53,020 nt of DNA from Myxococcales bacterium (GCA_019634415.1 JAHQVJ010000027.1:1-53020), one strand, 5' to 3'. Counted from the first letter of the stretch, positions 17,556-28,438 are shown. Numbers and translations: made by a program. The notes: generated by a model from the letters alone, not told the origin.

Positions 17556-17583
17556 AATTTACATACCATCCAGCCGGTATGTT
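17556..17583. promoter_or_regulatory. TetR operator overlapping divergent promoters
   Basis: ACATACC-ATCCAGCC-GGTATGT is a perfect 7-bp inverted repeat (17561-17582), extended by matching TT/AA flanks. It adjoins a minus-strand -10-like TAAATT (17556-17561) and contains part of a plus-strand -10-like TATGTT (17578-17583). It sits in the 60-bp gap between the carboxyltransferase and tetR genes. Confidence 0.65.
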
Positions 17584-17594
17584 AACCAGCTGCC

Positions 17595-18170
17595 ATGGCT
17601 TCCACGCCCACTCCACGGCGCTCCCAGGCGCAGCGCAGCCGTGACACACAGCGTAAGCTGGTTGCGGCGGTGGTCACCTGCCTCGACGAGCGGGGCTACG
17701 CCCAGACCACGCTGGCCACCGTGCAGGACGTGGCGGGGGTGTCGCGGGGGGCCGTGCTGCACCACTTCCCCAACAAGCAGCAGCTCATCGCCGGCACCGC
17801 GCAGGTGCTGCTGGCGTCTGCGCTGTCGCACGCCCAGACGCGGGCCTTCCGCTCGGACAACGCCGAGGACCTCGTGGTGGAGACGTGGCGCACGGTGGTG
17901 AACACCCCCGAAGGCCGTGCCTTCGTGGAGATCCTGGGCGCGTGCCGCACCGACGAAGACCTGCGAGGCGCGGTGCAGGAGGTGGTCACGGAGTGGGAGC
18001 CGAAGCTGCCGTCCACCGTGTTCCACGCCAGCGACGACGCTGCTGCCACCTGGGGCGTCTGCCGCGCATTCCTGCGCGGAATGCTCCTCGAGCTGTCGCC
18101 CGATCCCGCCCACAACGAGCGATGTGTCCGGCTGTTCGGTCGCCTGCTCGCCCAGACCCTGTCCCCGTAG
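17595..18170 (+). CDS. TetR-family repressor of the acyl-CoA carboxylase cluster
   Basis: 191 aa. N-terminal TetR HTH (about 14-60): RDTQRKLVAAVVTCLDERGY, then TTLATVQDVAGVSRGAVLHH, then FPNKQQLI. The C-terminal ligand domain is generic. The gene is divergent from the carboxyltransferase and 9 bp upstream of the enoyl-CoA hydratase. No Shine-Dalgarno precedes the ATG, and the TATGTT box ends 11 nt before it, so the leader is very short. The likely inducer is an acyl-CoA intermediate of the pathway (inference). Confidence 0.88.
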   Translation: MASTPTPRRSQAQRSRDTQRKLVAAVVTCLDERGYAQTTLATVQDVAGVSRGAVLHHFPNKQQLIAGTAQVLLASALSHAQTRAFRSDNAEDLVVETWRTVVNTPEGRAFVEILGACRTDEDLRGAVQEVVTEWEPKLPSTVFHASDDAAATWGVCRAFLRGMLLELSPDPAHNERCVRLFGRLLAQTLSP

Positions 18171-18179
18171 GAGGTCGGG

Positions 18180-18964
18180 TTGTCCGACACGATCCTGATC
18201 ACGACCGACGACGGGGTTCACGCCGTCACGCTGAATCGTCCCGACCGGCGCAACGCCATGAACGTGGCGATGGTGGACGCGCTGATCGCTGCGCTGGACG
18301 CGGCGGAGGCATCGTCCGCACGCCTGATCGTGCTGCGCGGCAGCGGCGGCCACTTCTGCGCGGGCGGCGACATCGCCGACATGGCGGCTGCGCGCACCAC
18401 CCCCACGAACGGACAGCCCGACGGCATCGTGGCCTTGAGCGCGCGCTTCGGTCACCTGGCCCTGCGCTTCGCTCGCACCCCCATCCCCGTGCTCGCCGTG
18501 GTGGAGGGCGCGGTGATGGGCGGAGGGTTCGGCGTGGCCTGCACGGCGGACGTGGTGCTGGCGTCGGCCACCGCCACCTTTCGCCTACCGGAGACGAGCC
18601 TCGGCGTGGTGCCCGCCCAGATCGCCCCCTTCCTGATCGAGCGGCTGGGCTACTCGGAGGCCAAGCGCCTGGCCCTCACCGGCGCCAAGCTCGATGCGCG
18701 CGCTGCACTGGGGGTGGGGCTGGTCCACGAGGTCGCCCCGGCCGACGAGCTCGACGACCGGATCGCGGCCGCCACCGCCCAGCTGCTGAAGGGCGGACCA
18801 CAGGCGACCCGCGCCACCAAGGAGCTGTTCGGACGCCTGCATCCCGGCATCCGTCCCGAAGACATCGACCACGCGGCGCAGGTCTTCGCCACCGCCGCCC
18901 GCAGCGAGGAGGCCATGGAGGGCATGACCGCATTCCTGTCGAAGCAGCGCCCCAGCTGGGCGCC

Positions 18965-18968
<4 letters not shown>
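18180..18968 (+). CDS. Enoyl-CoA hydratase/isomerase (methylglutaconyl-CoA hydratase-like)
   Basis: 262 aa crotonase. Signatures: LNRPDRRNAMN near the N-terminus, oxyanion-hole strand GGHFCAGGDIADM and VEGAVMGGGFGVACTADVVL. It uses a TTG start at 18180 with GGAGG 5 nt upstream overlapping the tetR stop region; no ATG fits. In a leucine-type (liu) or terpene-type (atu) pathway it would hydrate the carboxylated enoyl-CoA made by the carboxylase. The stop overlaps the next start (ATGA), so translation is coupled. Confidence 0.88.
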
Positions 18969-20928
<1,960 letters not shown>

Positions 20929-20929
<1 letters not shown>

Positions 20930-21792
20930 TGGACAAGGCCATCCTCATCTGTGCGCTCAACGGCGTGCTCACCAACCCCAAGCAGCACCCCGTGCCCGTC
21001 ACACCGGAGCAGATGGCGGCCTCCGCCAAGGAGGCCTACGACGCGGGTGCGTCCATCATGCACATCCACTTCCGGCGTCAGGAGCCCGATCTGGGCCACA
21101 TGCCCTCCTGGGAGCCCGAGGTCGCCAAGGCCTGCGCCGACGCCATCCGGACGGCCTGTCCCGGCGTGGTCATCAACCAGACCACCGGCGTGATCGGCCG
21201 CGACGTGTCCGGCCCCGTGGCGTGCCTCGACGCACTGAAGCCCGAGATCGCCGCCTGCAACGCCGGGAGCCTGAACTACCTGAAGGCGCGGAGCAACGGC
21301 ACCTGGGCCTGGCCGCCCATGCTGTTCGACAACCCCGTCGACAAGGTCCAGGAGATGATCGACGCCATGGACCGGGTGGGGGCCGTACCGGAGTTCGAGT
21401 GCTTCGACGTGGGCATCGTGCGCTCCATCGGCATGTACCTGAAGGTCGGAATGGCCAAGACCGCCCAGTACAACTTCGTGATGGGCGTGGCCTCGGGCAT
21501 GCCGGCCGACGTCGATCTGCTCGAGATCCTGCTCCGCTACAAGGAGGAGAGCAGCCCCTGGCAGTGCACCCTCATCGGCCGTGCCGAGATCTGGCCCGTG
21601 CACCGACGAGCAGCCGAGCTGGGCGGCATGCTGCGCACGGGAGTGGAGGACACGTTCTACCTCCCCAGCGGCGACCGGACCTCCGGCAACGGGCAGCTGA
21701 TCGAGGCCCTGGCCACCGTGGCGCAGCAGGCAGGCCGAGAGGTGGCGTCGCCTGCCGAGGCTCGCGCCTTCCTGGGGCTGCAGGCCGCCTGA
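20929..21792 (+). CDS. BKACE (DUF849) beta-keto acid cleavage enzyme
   Basis: 287 aa TIM barrel. ILICALNGVLTNP at the N-terminus, metal-binding HIH (H45, H47) in SIMHIHFRR, INQTTG, and the late GVEDTFYL with the conserved Glu (E240) are family hallmarks. BKACE enzymes are divalent-metal enzymes that cleave a beta-keto acid with acetyl-CoA to give acetoacetate and a new CoA ester. The ATG at 20929 overlaps the upstream stop; a GTG at 20926 is the alternative. Its place in the operon is where HMG-CoA lyase (liuE) usually sits, so it may do the terminal cleavage of this pathway or handle a related keto acid. Confidence 0.88.
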
Positions 21793-21825
21793 TTCGCGGG
21801 ATACACCGCCTGCCGAGAGGGGAAC

Positions 21826-22476
21826 ATGCGCAACGACATCATCGTGGGCGTCTTGGCATTCAACGTGGCGTGCACCGGGACCACCACCCCCGAGGTCCCC
21901 ACACAGACCACCGAGGATCCCGGCATCGACGTGGTGCAGACCCTGCACGACTACCTGGTGGGCACCTTCGACTCCACCGAGCAGGCGGCGTCGAATCTGT
22001 CGTACTTCGAGATCCAGCTGGTCACGTGCGACGTGGAGGCCCCAGAGCTCGGCGACACCGTGGTGTACGTGGAGCAAGCCGTCCTGAAGACCGTGGACCA
22101 GCCCTACCGCCAGCGACTGTACGTGGTGGAGGCAGGCGACGAGCCACTGCAGGGCCGCACGGAGGTCTACGCCCTGGTGGACGAAGCCGACGCCATCGGG
22201 CTGTGCGATCGCGACGAGGTGGTCACCTTCGCCCCCGCCGATGTCGAGCTGCGGGAAGGCTGTGGTGTGGTGGTCGACTGGGAGGAGGACCGCAGCCGGT
22301 TCGTGGGCGGCACCGAGGGCACCCAATGCAGCAGCTCGCTGTCGGGCGCCTCCTATGCGACCTCCGAGGTGCTGCTGCGGGCCAACCGCATCGACTCCTG
22401 GGATCGCGGCTACGACGACACGGACAGCCAGGTGTGGGGAGCGGTGGACGGACCCTACGAGTTCCGGCGCCAGTAG
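21826..22476 (+). CDS. CpeT/CpcT-family lipoprotein
   Basis: 216 aa. Short lipoprotein signal MRNDIIVGVLAFNVAC (Cys16). The mature protein follows the CpeT/CpcT pattern: YLVGTFDSTEQAASNLSYF, VVYVEQAVLKT, QPYRQRLYVVEAG, EVYALVD, REGCGVVV, FVGGTEGTQCSSSLSGASYA, TSEVLL, SWDRGYDDTDSQVWGA and GPYEF. In cyanobacteria this family attaches bilins to phycobiliproteins. Homologues in non-photosynthetic bacteria bind unknown ligands, probably through the same beta-barrel. Lipid anchoring puts it in the envelope. It is 33 bp after the BKACE gene on the same strand, but its own transcription is possible. Confidence 0.85.
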   Translation: MRNDIIVGVLAFNVACTGTTTPEVPTQTTEDPGIDVVQTLHDYLVGTFDSTEQAASNLSYFEIQLVTCDVEAPELGDTVVYVEQAVLKTVDQPYRQRLYVVEAGDEPLQGRTEVYALVDEADAIGLCDRDEVVTFAPADVELREGCGVVVDWEEDRSRFVGGTEGTQCSSSLSGASYATSEVLLRANRIDSWDRGYDDTDSQVWGAVDGPYEFRRQ

Positions 22477-22501
22477 CGCAGCGAACGCCCTGGGCCGAAG
22501 G

Positions 22502-22507
22502 TACCCT
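22502..22507 (+). promoter_or_regulatory. -10-like box TACCCT upstream of the FG-GAP lipoprotein
   Basis: TACCCT lies 25 nt before the ATG at 22533, between two same-strand lipoprotein genes. It fits the TAnnnT pattern repeated across the window. No -35 is evident. Confidence 0.25.
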
Positions 22508-22532
22508 GGAGGCGACGCGGAGAGACTCGGCG

Positions 22533-23717
22533 ATGTCGATCTTCCTGGTGTTCGCGGCAGCGTGCGAGCCACCCTCACAGACCACGCCGCTGGCCCCTCC
22601 CACCGCGGTGACCTTCACCCCGACAACGCCCTCCGACTCGGGGTTGCACACCCACACGACCCCGATCGACACGGGCCCGCAGCTTCCCAGCTTCCGGACC
22701 TTGGTGGGCTTGCACGTGGTGCCCGACATGACGGGCGACGCGGAGCCGGATCTGATCGTGGAGACGGTCGACGTGCGAGCGCTGGTCCTCGTTCCCGGGC
22801 CGTTCTCGGATCGCGACACCCTCGATCTCGAGGTCGACGCCGCCGCAGTCGTCTACGTCGACGCCAAGAAGAGCCTCCGGTTCGACCTCGGCGATGTCGA
22901 TGGGGACGGGCTGACCGACATCGTGGCCCAGCTTCAGGGCAAGTGGAGCGAGTCCGATCGCTTCGTGACCCGAGCTCCCCTGCAGACCACACAAGGGCTG
23001 TCGGACGGACCGAGCTACGACGGCTTCGCCGCGGTGGATCTCGAAGGAGACGGAGTCCTCGAGCGGATCCGCTACGACCCCCTCGAGGAGGTGCTGGAGG
23101 TCTTCGCGCCGAGCCTGTCGGGGGGAACCCCCTTGCTGTCGGTGGATCCAGGCTGCGTGCCCACCAGCACGGCCTGGACGGCCCAGACCTTCCCCGACCT
23201 CGACGGCGACGGCGTTCGCGAGCTGTTCGTGCACGGACCCGGGCCGTGCGGCAGCCTCTGGGTGGATGCAACCGCCCGTGGAGAGGTGGCGGCGGCCGAC
23301 ATCACGCGCCGCGCGGACCTGCCGACAGGAGTGGTGGGCAACGTGACGGGCGACGAGCACGTCGACGCCGTGGTGGCCGACGAGCTGGTCGCCGGGCCGC
23401 TCGATCTCACCAAGGGAAGCCCGCAGGGAGCAGGCTCGTCGATCCGGTGGTTCGACACCCTCCGGCGCGTTCCCTTCGATCTGAACCAAGACGGACTCGG
23501 AGAGTTCGAGATTCACGCTGGTCACGTGCGCCGCATCGTGTCGGTGGCCGCGGGCATCCACTGGGATCTCGTCGAGCTGCCGGGTCGGCCCGGCCCCGCC
23601 GTCTGGGTGGCCTATACGGTGGAGGACGGGCACGCCGTGGTGCTCAGCATCACGGCAGACGACACCATCTCGGTGGAGCAACTGGATCCGGCAACGGCCG
23701 TGGGGCTGCACGAGTAG
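22533..23717 (+). CDS. FG-GAP/VCBS-like lipoprotein
   Basis: 394 aa. MSIFLVFAAAC is a very short lipoprotein signal (Cys11) with no basic residue. A Pro/Thr-rich linker follows to about residue 50. The body has several DxDGDG-type calcium loops inside beta repeats (PDMTGDAEPDLI, LGDVDGDGLTDIV, VDLEGDGVLERI, FPDLDGDGVRELF, LNQDGLGEFEI), typical of integrin-like FG-GAP propellers. It is probably exported and surface-attached with an adhesive or scaffold role. It ends next to a convergent GNAT gene (5 bp). Confidence 0.8.
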   Translation: MSIFLVFAAACEPPSQTTPLAPPTAVTFTPTTPSDSGLHTHTTPIDTGPQLPSFRTLVGLHVVPDMTGDAEPDLIVETVDVRALVLVPGPFSDRDTLDLEVDAAAVVYVDAKKSLRFDLGDVDGDGLTDIVAQLQGKWSESDRFVTRAPLQTTQGLSDGPSYDGFAAVDLEGDGVLERIRYDPLEEVLEVFAPSLSGGTPLLSVDPGCVPTSTAWTAQTFPDLDGDGVRELFVHGPGPCGSLWVDATARGEVAAADITRRADLPTGVVGNVTGDEHVDAVVADELVAGPLDLTKGSPQGAGSSIRWFDTLRRVPFDLNQDGLGEFEIHAGHVRRIVSVAAGIHWDLVELPGRPGPAVWVAYTVEDGHAVVLSITADDTISVEQLDPATAVGLHE

Positions 23718-23722
23718 CCTCC

Positions 23723-24313
23723 TCAGGAGGAGCGACGCGCCTCCCACTCGGAGCGGAGCAGCCCGAAGCCCAGACCGTCGAAGCGCTCGCCCTTCACCAC
23801 TCGGGCCTCGCGAAACCGCGCCTCCAGCTGGAAGCCCACGCGCTCTGCCACCCGGACCATGCCCGTGTTGCCCGACCACGTGCGCGCGTCGAGACGATGC
23901 AGCGTGGGCCTGGTCCGGAACAGCAGATCCACCCACAGCGACAGCGCCTCAGTGCCGTAGCCCCGCCCCCAGTGGGCCGGGTCGTAGATCGCGAGCCCCA
24001 CCGCCGTCCAGCCGGTCTCGTCGATCGCGTACTGGCTCACGTTGCCGACCAACGCTCCCTGCAGATCGGCCACCACGAGGGTTCGGTAGCCGAAGGTGTC
24101 GTTGCCCTTGCCCAGCTCCCTGCGCATTCGCTCCGAGCGGGAGCGGATCTGCTCGTCGGTGGGGGACGTGAAGTAGGGCCCGTCGGTGGCGCGCCACCGA
24201 TGGTCCCCGAGCCTCCAGGACTCCTCGATGGGCACGTCGTCGAGGGACCACGCGCGGAGCTGCACGACGCTGCCGCGCAGAGGAAGCGGGGAGGCCTCGG
24301 AAGACTCAGTCAT
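23723..24313 (-). CDS. GNAT acetyltransferase (RimJ/RimL-like)
   Basis: 196 aa. It starts with LRGSVVQLRAWSLDDVP, typical of the first strand of RimJ/RimL-type GNATs. It contains the acetyl-CoA loop region HWGRGYGTEALSLWVDLLF, then the RLDARTWSGNTGMVRVAERV signature and GFQLEARFREA. It probably acetylates a protein N-terminus or small amine in the cytoplasm. GAGG is 6 nt upstream of the ATG. Neighbours are unrelated lipoproteins. Confidence 0.88.
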   Translation of the reverse strand: MTESSEASPLPLRGSVVQLRAWSLDDVPIEESWRLGDHRWRATDGPYFTSPTDEQIRSRSERMRRELGKGNDTFGYRTLVVADLQGALVGNVSQYAIDETGWTAVGLAIYDPAHWGRGYGTEALSLWVDLLFRTRPTLHRLDARTWSGNTGMVRVAERVGFQLEARFREARVVKGERFDGLGFGLLRSEWEARRSS

Positions 24314-24613
24314 GCAACCTCCTCAGAACCGAACCCACGGTTCCCCGTGACGACACGTCCGTGCCGGCGCCACCCGACCGGAAACGCGCAGCCAATTCAT
24401 TGAAATGCACGGGACAACGGGAACAAGACAACTGTCTCGAAGATTTTTCGAATCGACGAAAAGGCAAAAGTCTAGACATTTACGATCGGTCTCCCCTGGG
24501 AAATCCTGCAGACCCGTACCCAGGCTGTGGACTTTTGGCTATTTGCTCGCATTCCAGGCGGAACTTGAGTACGACCGCGCCCGTCTCGGCTGGGAGCCGA
24601 TCCTGGAGGGCAG
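24314..24613. other. AT-rich intergenic region, divergent promoter zone
   Basis: 300 bp without a gene. The stretch 24390-24560 is clearly lower in GC than its surroundings. It holds an inverted repeat TTTTCG-AATCGA-CGAAAA (24445-24462). It separates the minus-strand GNAT gene from the plus-strand TPR gene, so promoters for both are expected. I could not define a matched -35/-10 pair. Confidence 0.4.
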
Positions 24614-25282
24614 ATGGGTCTGGCGTTGGTGTGGATGGTCGCCACGGCATGGGGCCAGTCTCCTGGGGATCCAGCAAATGCGCCCGACCAGACCGAGCCG
24701 GCCGACGAGGCCAAGCGGCTGTACGGCGTGGGCACGCAGATGTACGCCGAGGGCCGCTACGCGCTGGCCATCGAAGCCTTCCAGCGCGCCTTCGACCTGA
24801 CGGGTCACGCAGATCTGCTGTTCAACATCGCCAACGCCCAGGAGCGCATGGGGGATCTGAAGGGCGCCATCGACACGCTGGACCGCTACCGCCTGGAGGC
24901 TCCCGAGGGGGAGCAGCTGGCGCTGCGGCGGCGTCTGCAGGCGCTGGAGGACCGCGTGGTGGCCATGGAGCAGACCGCCGCGCCACAGCCCCGCCCCCTG
25001 ACGACCGAGCCTGCACCCACCATGTCCGAGAACCGCCGCCGCCCGCGCGTGGGCTGGACGGTGGGGGGCCTTGGGGCCGCGGTGGGATTCGGCGCGATGG
25101 CCCTGGCCTTCGACAACGCCAGCAGCAGAGCCGTCGACGAGTACGACCGCCCCTCCTACGCCCGCTGGAGGGCCGCCAACAACACCAGCCTCGCATTGGC
25201 GGGCGTGGGCCTGGCGGCCGCATCTGCGGGGCTGGTGTTCCAGGTGCCCGTGGGCCCGAAGACCGACAAGGAGACGCCATGA
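24614..25282 (+). CDS. Exported TPR protein with two membrane segments
   Basis: 222 aa. A signal-like N-terminus (MGLALVWMVATAWGQS) is followed by two TPR units (about 33-100: AKRLYGVGTQMYAEGRYALA, then ADLLFNIANAQERMGDLKGA). Next come a Pro-rich linker and two hydrophobic segments (about 147-165 and 192-210). This plan recurs in myxobacterial envelope proteins of unknown function. GGAGG lies 5 nt before the ATG. It is translationally coupled (ATGA) to the beta-helix lipoprotein. Confidence 0.75.
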   Translation: MGLALVWMVATAWGQSPGDPANAPDQTEPADEAKRLYGVGTQMYAEGRYALAIEAFQRAFDLTGHADLLFNIANAQERMGDLKGAIDTLDRYRLEAPEGEQLALRRRLQALEDRVVAMEQTAAPQPRPLTTEPAPTMSENRRRPRVGWTVGGLGAAVGFGAMALAFDNASSRAVDEYDRPSYARWRAANNTSLALAGVGLAAASAGLVFQVPVGPKTDKETP

Positions 25283-26589
25283 CCGTGACCCTGATCGCTG
25301 TGTGGGCTGGCTGCGTGGGTCCGTGGCCAGAGGACGTGGTGCCCAGCACCATCGACAGCGACTTCACCTTGACCAGCAACCGGATCTGGCGGCTTCAGGA
25401 GCCGGTCTTCGTGGTGGGAGACGCGGTGCTGACGATCGAGCCCGGCACCCGCGTCGTGGGCACCCAGGGCTCGGCCCTCATCGTGACCCGCAACGCCACG
25501 CTGGAGGCCCGCGGCACCGTCGACGAGCCCATCTTGTTCACCAGCGACCAGCCCTCGGGCGAGCGCGCGCCGGGAGACTGGGGTGGCCTGGTGCTGCTCG
25601 GATCCGCCCCCACCAACGAGGACGATCCACAGCTGGAAGGCCTCGACGAGACGGACGTGCGCGGCATCTTCGGGGGCGACGATCCGGAGGACAGCTGCGG
25701 GGCCTTGACCTATGCCCGCATCGAGTACGCGGGCTTCTTCCTCAACCGCGACAGCGATCTGAACGGCCTCACCTTGGGCGGCTGCGGCTCGGGCACCATC
25801 ATCGACTACGTGCAGACCCACCGCACCCTCGACGACGGCGTTGAGGTGGTGGGAGGCACCGTGGGGCTGCGCCACGTGCTGATCACCTACCCGGAGGGCG
25901 ACGGCCTGGACTGGGAGGGCGGCTGGCGAGGACGCGCCCAGTTCCTGATCGTGCAGACCAACGGCGACTCCACCACGGCCATCGCGGGCGAGAACGAGGA
26001 GGACGAGCCCGACGCCACGCCGCGCAGCAACCCCACGCTGTTCAACGTGACGCTGCTGGGCGACGCCGACCCGCAGGGCGCCTCGCGCGGCTTGGTGCTC
26101 GCCGACGGATCGGCAGCCACCTTCCGCAACAGCATCATCGGTGGCTTTCCGGGGGAAGCCCTCGACATCCGTGGTCGCGACAGCGCCACGCTCGCCAACA
26201 ACGACATCACGCGGATGACGAACACCATCGTGTTCGAGAGCGGCCCGAACGGCGACACCTTCTTCCTCGACGAGAAGGGCGACGACGATGACGACAACGG
26301 CCTGATCGAGCGCGACTGGTTCGAGCAGCCCGACGCCGACAACCTCTTGAGCGCGGACCGGCTGATGCCGGACGGCCTGGCCATCGTGGACCTCGAAGTG
26401 GCTCCGGACGAGCCCGAGGAGCCCGTGTTCACGTTGAACCTGGACGCCGTGCCGGCGGATCTGCCCACCGCGCCGGTGGAGCAGGATCGCTTCTGGGACG
26501 AGAGCGCCAACTTCCACGGCGCCGTGCGCCCGGACACGCCCCCTGGCGAGGCCTGGTGGCAGGGCTGGACTCGCTTCGATCCGCGCTAG
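25279..26589 (+). CDS. Parallel beta-helix-like lipoprotein
   Basis: 436 aa. MTVTLIAVWAGC is a very short, uncharged lipoprotein signal (Cys12), supported by AAGGAG 5 nt upstream. The body resembles secreted right-handed beta-helix proteins: LTIEPGTRVVGTQGSALIV, LEARGTVDEPILFTS, GDWGGLVLLGSAP, YARIEYAGFF and VEVVGGTVGLRHVLITYPE. An acidic patch (GDDDDDNG) lies in the last third. The role may be polysaccharide or matrix binding; no catalytic residues could be assigned. It is coupled to the TPR gene before it. Confidence 0.78.
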   Translation: MTVTLIAVWAGCVGPWPEDVVPSTIDSDFTLTSNRIWRLQEPVFVVGDAVLTIEPGTRVVGTQGSALIVTRNATLEARGTVDEPILFTSDQPSGERAPGDWGGLVLLGSAPTNEDDPQLEGLDETDVRGIFGGDDPEDSCGALTYARIEYAGFFLNRDSDLNGLTLGGCGSGTIIDYVQTHRTLDDGVEVVGGTVGLRHVLITYPEGDGLDWEGGWRGRAQFLIVQTNGDSTTAIAGENEEDEPDATPRSNPTLFNVTLLGDADPQGASRGLVLADGSAATFRNSIIGGFPGEALDIRGRDSATLANNDITRMTNTIVFESGPNGDTFFLDEKGDDDDDNGLIERDWFEQPDADNLLSADRLMPDGLAIVDLEVAPDEPEEPVFTLNLDAVPADLPTAPVEQDRFWDESANFHGAVRPDTPPGEAWWQGWTRFDPR

Positions 26590-26598
26590 GGATTCCGG

Positions 26599-26604
26599 TA
26601 AGAT
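26599..26604 (+). promoter_or_regulatory. -10-like box TAAGAT upstream of the IPT/TIG lipoprotein
   Basis: TAAGAT (TAnnnT) ends 18 nt before the ATG at 26623, with a GGAGG ribosome site between them. No -35 was identified. Confidence 0.3.
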
Positions 26605-26622
26605 CCGCGCGGAGGACGACGC

Positions 26623-27684
26623 ATGTTCCCTCGCTTCGTAGCGGCACTCTGCCTGGCGGGCTGCACCCGGGCCACCACCGAGCAGCCCACCGAACCCACC
26701 ACCGATCCGGTGCGCCCCACGGTCCCAGTCGAGGTGACGCTGGTGGAGCTGGAGGCCACCCCGGCAGAGCCCGTGGTGGGCGACGACGTGCAGGTCACCG
26801 TGGTGCTCGACGACGTGGCGCTGCAGGCCACCCCCGTGGCCCTCGACAGCGATGCGCCCGCGGTGCTGCCGCTGCCCGACGCCATCACGGTGCAGGCAGG
26901 GTCGATGCAGGCCAGCACCACCGCGCGGGCCACCGCCGCGGGTGAGGTGACCCTGACCGCGGGGCTGGACGACGCCGTGGAGTCGGTGCAGCTCACGGTG
27001 GCGCCAGCACCCGTCGTGCCCGTGCTCGTCGAGGTGAGCCCCGCAGACGGCCTCGCCGCCACCTCCACGAGCGTGACCCTGCGCGGCACGGACTTCGAGG
27101 AGGACGTGCAGGTGGAGGTCGGGAGCACGAAGGCCAGCTGCACGTGGATCTCGTCGGAGCTGCTGGACTGCGAGCTGCCCGCCAACGGCGGCGTCGCTGC
27201 GTCCGTGGACGTCACGGTCGTCGGGAGCGGCGGCTCCGACACGTTGGTGGAGGGCTTCACCTACACGGGCGTGGTCGCCGACCCAGGCGCCTCCTTCTTC
27301 TGCAACCTGCAGTGGCCTCCGACCACGGTCACCAAGGCCGGTGTCGCCACGGAGGCCATCTTCGGCCGCGTCTACGTGGAGGGCGCCACCGATGCCTCGA
27401 GCAAGGCCGCCTCGAGCGTGATCGGCCAGGTGGGCACGGGCGCGGTGGGCAGCCACCCAGAGCAGGTGAACTGGGCGTGGAGCGCCATGGCGCCCAATCC
27501 CCACTGGGACTTCGACGTCAACGACGACGAGTATCAGGGCGTCCTCATGGTGAGCGACGCAGGCGCCTACGACTACGCCACCCGCTTCTCGCTCGACGGT
27601 GGGCTCACCTTCACCTACTGCGACGGCAACGGCAGCGACGACGGCTTCGATCCGAAGCTGGCGGGACAGCTCACGGTGAAGTGA
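26623..27684 (+). CDS. Lipoprotein with Ig-like and IPT/TIG domains
   Basis: 353 aa. Lipoprotein signal MFPRFVAALCLAGC (Cys14). Residues 30-125 are Ig-like/BIG-type beta strands. Residues about 128-215 are an IPT/TIG domain (VLVEVSPADGLAATSTSVTL, RGTDFEEDVQVEVG). The final 130 residues resemble a carbohydrate-binding-like module often seen in myxobacterial surface proteins (FCNLQWPPTTVT, DDEYQGVLMVSDAGAYDYA, RFSLDGGLTFTYCDGNGSDD). It is probably a surface adhesin or glycan binder. It is convergent with arsH. Confidence 0.8.
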   Translation: MFPRFVAALCLAGCTRATTEQPTEPTTDPVRPTVPVEVTLVELEATPAEPVVGDDVQVTVVLDDVALQATPVALDSDAPAVLPLPDAITVQAGSMQASTTARATAAGEVTLTAGLDDAVESVQLTVAPAPVVPVLVEVSPADGLAATSTSVTLRGTDFEEDVQVEVGSTKASCTWISSELLDCELPANGGVAASVDVTVVGSGGSDTLVEGFTYTGVVADPGASFFCNLQWPPTTVTKAGVATEAIFGRVYVEGATDASSKAASSVIGQVGTGAVGSHPEQVNWAWSAMAPNPHWDFDVNDDEYQGVLMVSDAGAYDYATRFSLDGGLTFTYCDGNGSDDGFDPKLAGQLTVK

Positions 27685-27694
27685 GCTGCAGCGA

Positions 27695-28408
27695 TCAGTC
27701 GCCTCGGATGCCCTCGACGTCCGGAAGCTCCGCGCGGGCCTTCGCCTCGTCGGCCCGCCGCTCGCTGTAGCGATCCACCAGGAAGTCGCGCACGTCTCGG
27801 GTGAGCACGGTGAACTTCACCAGCTCCTCCATCACGTCGACGATGCGGTCGCGGTAGGGGCTGTCCTTCATGCGCCCGTCGTCGTGGAACTCCTGGTAGG
27901 CCTTGGCCACGCTGGACTGGTTGGGGATGGTCAGCATCCGCATCCACCGGCCCAGCAGCCGCAGGGTGTTCACCACGTTGAAGGACTGGCTGCCACCGCA
28001 CACCTGCATCACGGCCAGGGTGCGCCCCTGGGTGGGCCGTACCGCTCCGAGCGACAGCGGGATCCAGTCGATCTGGTTCTTGAACACCCCGGTGATGGCC
28101 CCGTGCATCTCGGGACAGCTCCACACGTGGGCCTCGGACCACAGCGACAGCTCCCGCAAGCGCACCACCTCGGGGTGCTCGTCGAGGCCGGGCGCCTTCA
28201 CGGGCAGATCGTGCGGATGGAACCAGCGCACCTCGCACCCCAGCTCCTCGAGCACGCGCGCCGCCTCCTCGGCGGCGAGGCGCGAGTAGGACCGCTCGCG
28301 CAAGCTGCCGTACAACATCAGCACGCGCGGGGGATGCGTGCTCCTCGCCGTGTCGGGCCACTCCCGCAGAGTGGCGGCAGGCGGGTCTCCGTCGTGCCAG
28401 TCAGCCAT
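27695..28408 (-). CDS. arsH: ArsH, NADPH-dependent FMN reductase
   Basis: 237 aa. The flavodoxin-like fold is clear: FMN-phosphate loop [13 protein letters not shown], then [20 protein letters not shown], then [20 protein letters not shown] and [20 protein letters not shown], all ArsH signatures. ArsH reduces quinones or flavin-bound substrates and oxidises trivalent organoarsenicals. The start at 28408 has GGAGG 7 nt upstream. No arsR, arsB or arsC is nearby, so it stands alone here. A TACAGT -10-like box lies at 28439-28444. Confidence 0.93.
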   Translation of the reverse strand: MADWHDGDPPAATLREWPDTARSTHPPRVLMLYGSLRERSYSRLAAEEAARVLEELGCEVRWFHPHDLPVKAPGLDEHPEVVRLRELSLWSEAHVWSCPEMHGAITGVFKNQIDWIPLSLGAVRPTQGRTLAVMQVCGGSQSFNVVNTLRLLGRWMRMLTIPNQSSVAKAYQEFHDDGRMKDSPYRDRIVDVMEELVKFTVLTRDVRDFLVDRYSERRADEAKARAELPDVEGIRGD

Positions 28409-28438
28409 GGCATTTCCTCCGGCTGCGGCGGGTCTCCT

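Noticed and set aside
15742..17649. Long minus-strand frame overlapping the carboxyltransferase
   Set aside because: Same strand but shifted frame, Gly/Arg-rich with no domain; the carboxyltransferase frame is unmistakable.
17885..18964. Long upstream extension of the biotin carboxylase frame
   Set aside because: It overlaps tetR and the hydratase out of frame. The MNHRPFHTLMVANRGEI start at 18965 matches family starts.
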